Below the pieces are notes generated by a model, which was given only the letters and a program-made list of their open reading frames with translations, made no database searches and had not been told where the DNA came from. The translations under genes and the position numbers were made by a program. 5,217 nucleotides of DNA from a bacterium. Its GTDB lineage: Bacteria; Omnitrophota; Gorgyraeia; Gygaellales; UBA12090. The DNA lies in NCBI GenBank assembly GCA_004299495.1, contig SCPY01000043.1, forward strand, positions 1-5,217. The letters are read 5' to 3'. Position 1 is the stretch's first letter. Each line of letters starts with the position of its first letter. Shown here piece by piece: positions 5,117-5,217 of this stretch.

Positions 5117-5217
5117 GTGAAATATATTCTGGCAATAGACCAGGGGACTACCGGAAGCAGGGCAGTAGTGTATGACCGGCGGGGAAGGCAGGTAACAAGC
5201 GCCTACCGGGAATTTCC
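5117..5217 (+). CDS. glpK: Glycerol-kinase-like FGGY carbohydrate kinase, N-terminal part (3' end outside window)
   Basis: The first 33 residues plus two bases of a further codon are present, with a GTG start. The N-terminal phosphate-binding strand-turn-strand of the FGGY/actin-fold kinases is clear: YILAIDQGTTGSRAVVYD at residues 3-20, followed by RRGRQV and the YREF end. DQGTT-x-SRA is the glycerol kinase form (E. coli has DQGTTSSRA), with Gly13 in place of the first Ser. Glycerol kinase makes sn-glycerol 3-phosphate from glycerol and ATP in the cytoplasm. Other FGGY kinases (xylulokinase, rhamnulokinase types) usually differ at the Gln and SRA positions, but so short a piece cannot exclude a paralogue of different specificity. 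No terminator separates it from the upstream genes. Confidence 0.8.
   Translation, partial: MKYILAIDQGTTGSRAVVYDRRGRQVTSAYREF

Overview
The window is one densely packed, all-plus-strand gene cluster dominated by biotin biosynthesis. In order it holds the 3' end of bioF (1-363), a bioH-type esterase gene (377-1096), bioC (1093-1842), a 21-codon mini-ORF (1846-1911), a fused bioD-bioA gene (1914-3941), a second alpha/beta-hydrolase gene (3949-4767), a small zinc-ribbon membrane protein gene (4788-5102), and the first 33 codons of a glycerol-kinase-like FGGY kinase gene (5117 to the window end). Gaps between neighbouring genes run from a 4-base overlap to 20 bases. I see no terminator, convincing promoter, RNA gene, insertion sequence or CRISPR array, so everything visible is probably one transcript whose promoter lies upstream of the window. 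No stretch over 300 bases lacks a gene.

The first five reading frames make a nearly complete BioC-BioH route. BioC methylates a malonyl thioester so that it can be elongated by fatty-acid synthesis. BioH removes the methyl ester from pimeloyl-ACP, and BioF condenses pimeloyl-ACP with alanine. The BioA domain then transaminates the product to 7,8-diaminononanoate, and the BioD domain closes the ureido ring to give dethiobiotin. Only biotin synthase (BioB) is missing, and it may lie upstream of the truncated bioF. The last three genes are not obviously biotin genes. The second hydrolase resembles monoacylglycerol lipases and lies two genes before a glycerol-kinase-like gene, so that end may serve glycerolipid turnover.

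The organism is a bacterium with good Shine-Dalgarno sites and moderate GC content (by eye, not computed). The BioA half resembles the Bacillus subtilis-type enzyme, while the BioC/BioH pair is typical of many Gram-negative lineages. The overall look (BioD-BioA fusion, small zinc-ribbon/two-helix protein) would suit an uncultured lineage such as Omnitrophota, but this is a guess from general familiarity and nothing in the window proves it.

The most interesting points are the mini-ORF with an excellent ribosome site placed just before the bioDA start, which has none of its own; the bacterial BioD-BioA fusion; a perfect 9-bp inverted repeat inside bioH that coincides with a short in-frame insertion; and a four-cysteine cluster in the BioA domain. 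I found no evidence of a wholly new defence or mobile system here.
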